Below the pieces are notes generated by a model. It was not told the DNA's origin and did no database searches. It was given only the letters and a program-made list of their open reading frames with translations. A program made the translations under genes and the position numbers. 64,000 nt of DNA from Odiellus spinosus (Eukaryota > Arthropoda > Arachnida > Opiliones > Phalangiidae), in assembly GCA_963920705.1 (NCBI GenBank), contig OY987232.1, positions 7,008,200 through 7,072,199 on the forward strand, read 5' to 3'. Within the stretch, counting starts at the first letter, position 1. Each line of letters opens with the position of its first letter. This document shows, piece after piece, positions 58,666 to 64,000 of this stretch.

Positions 58666-59114
58666 TGTTATCACCATTTGAAATCAACAGAGCAGCGACA
58701 CGGCTTTCATTTATCACAAGAAAGAGACGGCCCGGCTACGAAGAATTGAAACGTGCAAGCAGTTAGTGTTTTCGGACTCGACATATGAGAAATCTACAGT
58801 CAGTAAAAGCTCGGCAGTTCTTCATACGGCCTCGTAATTGTAAACATAAAAGGAGCTATTCTAACGGTATGGAAATTAGTCTACTTTCAGTCTTTTAAGA
58901 TATTTTTTTATCATAGGAGTGGAAGCTAACGTCTTGTAACCGGTTTGGAAAATAACCTCTCAACCAGCTCAATCCTTGGATTCTTCCAATGACTGGGATC
59001 ACTTGCATGATGAAAATATCAGTAATGGTCCTCTATTAGCACGTCAAAACAAGAATTTTAGACGAAAACTGTACCGGAAGTAATTGTCGATCATCTACCG
59101 AAAATGGGTTGTAA
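58666..59114 (+). pseudogene. captured two-exon gene, copy 3 (degenerate)
   Basis: Similar to the copies at 29,551 and 30,483, including the upstream TATAAAA (about 58,526) and AATAAA downstream (near 59,330). It has a TAG in exon 1 at about codon 33, and the intron acceptor reads TTGTAAC instead of TTGTCAG. Not functional. Confidence 0.55.
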
Positions 59115-59669
59115 ATGGAACATTCAGTCTACAATATTTCTTGGTTTGTCTAAGAGGAACTTGCTACAAAATCTTCGTCGTTTTAATTCCTTGTCTTCAT
59201 TGCCATCCCAGACTAAATCCTTCGTCTTTATCAAATCAGTGGATTATCTCAAAGATAATCACACAGTACCGCCTATGCTCTAATGATAATTTATATTATA
59301 AGAAAATGTATTTTACATATTTATTTAGAAAATAAATTTCATTTGGTGTGTCTATTAAGTAATCTACGCCATGCCGCATATAATTATGCGTAACGCAGGA
59401 AATTTCAATTGGTGTGTATATTAAAGAGTCTACGACCTGTCGCATGTAATTATGGGTAACGCATGACACACTTTTGCATTCTCTGTATCCTTGAGGTTAA
59501 GGGAAAATACTTATATTCCGTAAAATAGAGAATAATAATTGGAATGCACGCTGGTTCCTCTATTCATCCAATACTCTACATTTCTTTTCATCTTTTATTT
59601 TAGGTAGGGTTAGGTTAGATTACTTTAACGTCGGGCTCGGGGAGGTTATATTTTGGTTTCCCAACTTGT

Positions 59670-60899
59670 ATGGAATGAAATGAAAGACTTTTGATATTAT
59701 ATATTTTTCTACCTTTTAATGCCGAAGATACGCGACAAACCCTATGGCTGTATTTCCAATTCTTCGTCGTCAATGCAATGGATGAAAGGGTTGAGAATGA
59801 GATAGAAGAGTAGTCGAGGGTAGCGATCCAATTATTTCAAGCCCACTCGCTCCTTTGATTAATTTTCGAGATGCCAGAATTGTTTACTCAACTAGGATAT
59901 AGTTGAATCGTAAAAGAGTAATTTGACGTGGAAAAGAATTAAAAATGCGGAAGATTATCGGAATTTAAAGTAATTTGTTTTAAGTTCACATTCTTATATC
60001 ATTTAACTGGATTTAATTATGACTCAATTAATTTATTAGTTATTTATCAAAGTAATTAAAACGTGTTTTAACTTTTAATCTTTAATTTAACAGATCAAAT
60101 CTTAATTTAGAGGATTAGACATGGATTAAAAAGATTAGAACAGGATTAAAATTTTTAAAACTTGGATTTAAAAGATTTAATCTGGGAATAAAAAGATTCA
60201 AACTGAGATTAAAAATATTAAAACTGGGATTAAAAATATTAAAACTGGGATTAAAAATATTAAAACTGGGATTAAAAAGATTCAAACTGGGATTTAAATG
60301 ATTAGCCTGTACACCGATTACACTGTCCCCTCGAGATTTAATCGTCGTTAAATAGATTAAATATAAAACAATGAATCATGAAAAAATCTAATCAATAATT
60401 AATTTTCCATCTAATTTATTAAGTTAAAAAGAAATCTCGCTGATATTTCATTTTTAAAATGATAATTTAATTTGCTTATATTTGCGTACGTTGCGGAAAG
60501 GAAAATTTCATCCAAATCCTCGATTATATTGAATTTAAGTTACTACCTGTTTTGAACAAGTAAATAAGGTTCGGGAAACTTACGCGTCAAATAATTCATC
60601 ATGGCTCGAAATTACTCTTTCTTCTTTAAAGGGGTACTGAAGTGCCATGTTAGATTTGACTCCAAATAAATGTGATTAAAGTAGAGCTCGGAATCGGATA
60701 TCCAGTATCTTCTGTTATTCGTATATTTTCAGATATTTATTTATTCGGATAAATTGTTTGTAAATAAGACAATAAAATTTGTATATTTTACCCGAAGATA
60801 AGCGTTTGGCGCTTTATCTACGAACAAATTATTCATTTTCACACGTATAACGATGGATAAGAAAATTCGCGTTTCCAAAATTAGCCGAAAATAAGAAAA
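59670..60899 (+). repeat. family F repeat, right part of the split copy
   Basis: Continues the sequence interrupted at 50,443 (ATGGAATGAAATG onward, matching 25,143-26,410). It includes a regular 21-bp AT-rich tandem repeat at 60,119-60,303. It ends where an inverted Helentron-like 3' end (ACAAGTTGGG, 60,900) begins. Confidence 0.7.
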
Positions 60900-62800
60900 A
60901 CAAGTTGGGAAACCAAAATATAACCTCCCCGAGCCCGACGTTAAAGTAATCTAACCTAACCCTACCTAAAATAAAAGATGAAATGAAATGTAGAGTATTG
61001 GATGAATAGAGGAACCAGCGTGCATTCCAATTATTATTCTCTATTTTACGGAATATAAGTATTTTCCCTTAACCTCAAGGATACAGAGAATGCAAAAGTG
61101 TGTCATGCGTTACCCATAATTACATGCGACAGGTCGTAGACTCTTTAATATACACACCAATTGAAATGTCCTGCGTTACGCATAATTATATGCGGCATGG
61201 CGTAGATTACTTAATAGACACACCAAATGAAATTTATTTTCTAAATAAATATGTAAAATACATTTTCTTATAATATAAATTATCATTAGAGCATAGGCGG
61301 TACTGTGTGATTATCTTTGAGATAATCCACTGATTTGATAAAGACGAAGGATTTAGTCTGGGATGGCAATGAAGACAAGGAATTAAAACGACGAAGATTT
61401 TGTAGCAAGTTCCTCTTAGACAAACCAAGAAATATTGTAGACTGAATGTTCCATTTACAACCCATTTTCGGTAGATGATCGACAATTACTTCCGGTACAG
61501 TTTTCGTCTAAAATTCTTCTTTTGACGTGCTAATAGAGGACCATTACTGATATTTTCATCATGCAAGTGATCCCAGTCATTGGAAGAATCCAAGGATTGA
61601 GCTGGTTGAGAGGTTATTTTCCAAACCGGTTACAAGACGTTAGCTTCCACTCCTATGATAAAAAAATATCTTAAAAGACTGAAAGTAGACTAATTTCCAT
61701 ACCGTTAGAATAGCTCCTTTTATGTTTACAATTACGAGGCCGTATGAAGAACTGCCGAGCTTTTACTGACTGTAGATTTCTCATATGTCGAGTCCGAAAA
61801 CACTAACTGCTTGCACGTTTCAATTCTTCGTAGCCGGGCCGTCTCTTTCTTGTGATAAATGAAAGCCGTGTCGCTGCTCTGTTGATTTCAAATGGTGATA
61901 ACATTCTATGCTGGTTGATTATCTCCCTTAAGTCATTATAGCTCTCTTTCGTCTGGTCTGGCCTCGTCTCCTCTCGTCTCGAAGATCACTGTACACGGCT
62001 TATTTCGATTATGAAAAAAATCGGAAATGTTTCTTGGTTTTATAGTGGAGAAAATCAGAATTAAGACAACTGAAATTAGCAATCTTTGGTAATATGTAAA
62101 ATAGCCCTTACACGAACAATTTAAGTAAAGCAAATTATCAAATAAACGCCAAATAAGTCAATTAATTAAAATTAAAAATATTAATCTTACCACTACCAAA
62201 TAGCGGGCAGAAAACACAGACATCAAGATAACATTAGCAAAATAAATTTTCAACACCGGTAATCCTGAGAACTAGATTCTACAAAATCTTCCTGAATAAT
62301 AAATTTATTTTAATCTAAAAAATATAAAATCTTAAAAAAATATCTATTCAAATAACATATTGATAAACCAATTAAAATTAGATGCGAAAAACATTTAATC
62401 TCGATATGAGATTAAATACACAAGGTCAAGGTTCTTCTTTTAAAACCATATCAGAATTTTGACGGTTGTAGAGTATTTGTAGACCAAGTAACGTGAAAAG
62501 GCAAAATGTTATATCAAATTGAACCTATACATGGCTTCAGTATACAACACAAGTTGTGAAACAAACGTTATTTTACGTGACTACACACTAGCTAAAACGT
62601 CACCGAAAATAAACGACAGTAGGCATTAAAAAGCATAGTTCTACTATACTTAATTGGGATAAACATTAATTTCATGTGGGGAAAAGTGTGAAACTAAAAC
62701 TAGCAGTCATTAAGAGATCCAATCACGTGATTCTTTTCCCCACTCGGTCTACATTTCACTATAGGGTGAACCATATCATATATACCAATTAAAACACAAG
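60900..62800 (-). mobile_element. Helentron-like element in inverted orientation
   Basis: Starts with the complement of the family 3' end (ACAAGTTGGGAAACC, 60,900) and mirrors 57,940-59,669 base for base except small changes, including an inverted captured-gene copy. From 62,628 it mirrors 52,975-53,150. Together with the left copy it forms a roughly 1.7-kb inverted repeat around the 1.2-kb family-F segment. Confidence 0.65.
61455..61904 (-). pseudogene. captured two-exon gene, copy 4 (degenerate, inverted)
   Basis: Minus-strand mirror of copy 3, with the ATG at 61,904, the same premature stop in exon 1 and the same mutated splice acceptor, so copies 3 and 4 share a recent ancestor. Confidence 0.5.
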
Positions 62801-64000
62801 ACAAGTTGGGAAACCAAAATAGTACCTCCCCGACACCCACGTGATCTAACCTAACCTTACCTACATTATTAAAATTGACGAAAAGTGTGTCTGTGCATAG
62901 GGAGCAAGATTAACATTGGAAGCCAAAAAGGTTTTAACTAACCTTGACAAAACTCGCTTTAATAAAAACGGTATCTCGCTTGGCAGGAGCGAGCAAGTTT
63001 TTATTTTTCTCGCACAAGCGAGAGTGTTCACCGCTAGCGTAAACGCCTCGGCTACAGCGAAATTAAGTCAGGGAGTCCCGAATCTCGCTAATATATAGAA
63101 GTTTAAAAAAATTGATCTCAAAATAGGAGAAAAACTTGCCTACTATTTTATCAAGGTGGTTGAGGTAAAATATTCAAATCCATCAATTAATAAATCGGAG
63201 ATTCAATAATGCGCAAAATTACTGACTACGCAAAACCAAAATTAACTAGAAAATAAGAGGAAAAATAAATCGGATAACCGCTTTGATTTCAAAATAAATA
63301 TTCCAGTCCCAAAAACAATATTAAAACTAAACAAATGAAATTAGCAATCTTCAGTAATGTGTAAAATTAGCCTTTACACGAAACAATTTAAGCGCAGAAA
63401 AATTATCAAATAAAATATCAAATGAACGAAGTAAAACAAATCAAAAATATGTCTCTTACCACTACTAAAGAGTGAGTTCAAAACAATAGAATAATAATAT
63501 AACAAATTTAAATTTTTCAATAAAGGGTAATCTTTGTACAACTCGATTGAACGAAAATATCCTAAGAAATGGATATTTTAATGTATTAAAATCTATAACA
63601 TTAAAAAAAATAATTCAAATTCAAAATTTTTTCTTACCAATAAATCGTATTCAAACCAATGAAACTCAGTTTAAAATTTCAACCAGCAAAATCTCGAGAG
63701 AACAAGCTTAGTCGAAGATTTCCAAAAAAAAAAATGAAACGATTTAACGTTCAATAAATTTAAATTTAGATAAGCAAGGTCAAGGTCTTCCAGTAAAAAC
63801 ATATCGCCGTTTAGAAAACTAGAGTATTTGTCGCCCAAGTAACGCTATTAGGCAAAATGTTTGATCAAAATCAAGTTTTACCTCGGTATCGCCTAAATAA
63901 CAATAAGTAAACACATTCAATAAAAAACAATTAACGAATTAGCTTTCCGCATAACACGCTATACTACGGACTGTGACGTACAATTTCGCTTTTTGGTGCT
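62801..64000 (-). mobile_element. diverged Helentron-like element, inverted, running off the window
   Basis: Begins with ACAAGTTGGGAAACC and a TACCTCCCC block. Bases 63,720-64,000 are a diverged complement of the region at 18,960-19,320 of copy A. An open frame at 62,916-63,098 shows no motif. The element continues beyond the window. Confidence 0.5.

Larger units (their letters stand above)
50445..59669 (+). mobile_element. composite Helentron-like insertion with comparable empty site
   Basis: 5' hairpin at 50,447 (variant loop), microsatellite, then a diverged body to 53,150. There a second element (53,151-57,052) is nested, followed by a tandem 887-bp unit, a fragment with captured-gene copy 3, and a final CCCAACTTGT at 59,669. 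The left flank ends GATAACTTTT and the right flank begins ATGGAATG. Copy 1 of family F reads GATAACTTTTATGGAATG without interruption. No target duplication is evident, and insertion between two Ts fits a Helentron. Confidence 0.6.

Overview
The window looks like a repeat-dense, AT-rich stretch of an invertebrate nuclear genome, most likely an arthropod. The reasons are spliceosomal introns of about 65-150 bp with clean GT-AG ends, several eukaryote-specific transposon classes, and TTAGG-like runs inside the repeats. No ordinary host gene is recognised with confidence. Almost everything that can be named belongs to a mobile or viral element. The species cannot be fixed from the sequence.

Positions 1 to about 16,540 hold most of one Polinton/Maverick (adintovirus-like) element whose left end lies outside the window. 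Plus strand: an unknown spliced gene, protein-primed DNA polymerase B, a BIR (inhibitor-of-apoptosis) domain, a small PP1-docking/GADD34-like protein, the FtsK/A32-type packaging ATPase, a basic adenovirus-core-like protein and its overlapping partner. Minus strand: dUTPase, an unknown ORF, adenain-type protease, retroviral-type integrase, a PC4-like protein, the hexon-like capsid protein, a pVI-like protein and an unusually long penton-like protein with five repeated modules. Replication (polymerase, dUTPase), integration, packaging and capsid functions are all represented, plus a possible host-modulation pair. Polymerase, integrase and capsid genes carry stops or frameshifts, while dUTPase, protease, PC4-like, pVI-like and core-like genes remain open. 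A 262-bp perfect palindrome sits inside the penton-like gene, and a tRNA-like hairpin lies at the right edge.

From 16,550 to 31,406, and again from 50,445 to the end, a family of interspersed elements dominates. They share a 34-bp 5' hairpin, a TGTC-rich microsatellite, an 11-bp subterminal inverted repeat and the 3' end CCCAACTTGT. I interpret them as Helentron-like (HINE) rolling-circle elements. One occupied site can be compared with an unoccupied copy of the same target. Some copies carry a small two-exon gene with its own TATA box and poly(A) signal, apparently captured. Two tandem membrane-protein paralogues (21,996-22,705) are the only non-transposon coding candidates.

From 31,358 to 33,904 lies a degenerate TNP2-like DNA transposase with a spliced companion ORF that is cut by a Helentron-like insertion. 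From 37,139 to 49,333 there is a 12-kb inverted structure. Two head-to-head copies of one non-LTR retrotransposon, each carrying the same MITE at the same site, flank a broken transposase-like gene with PIN/XPG-like nuclease motifs and a CXC domain. That gene is interrupted by a GC-rich insertion holding a further nested hAT-type MITE. Between these blocks are minisatellites, foldback insertions with hammerhead-ribozyme-like ends (Penelope-like) and stretches where no gene is visible.
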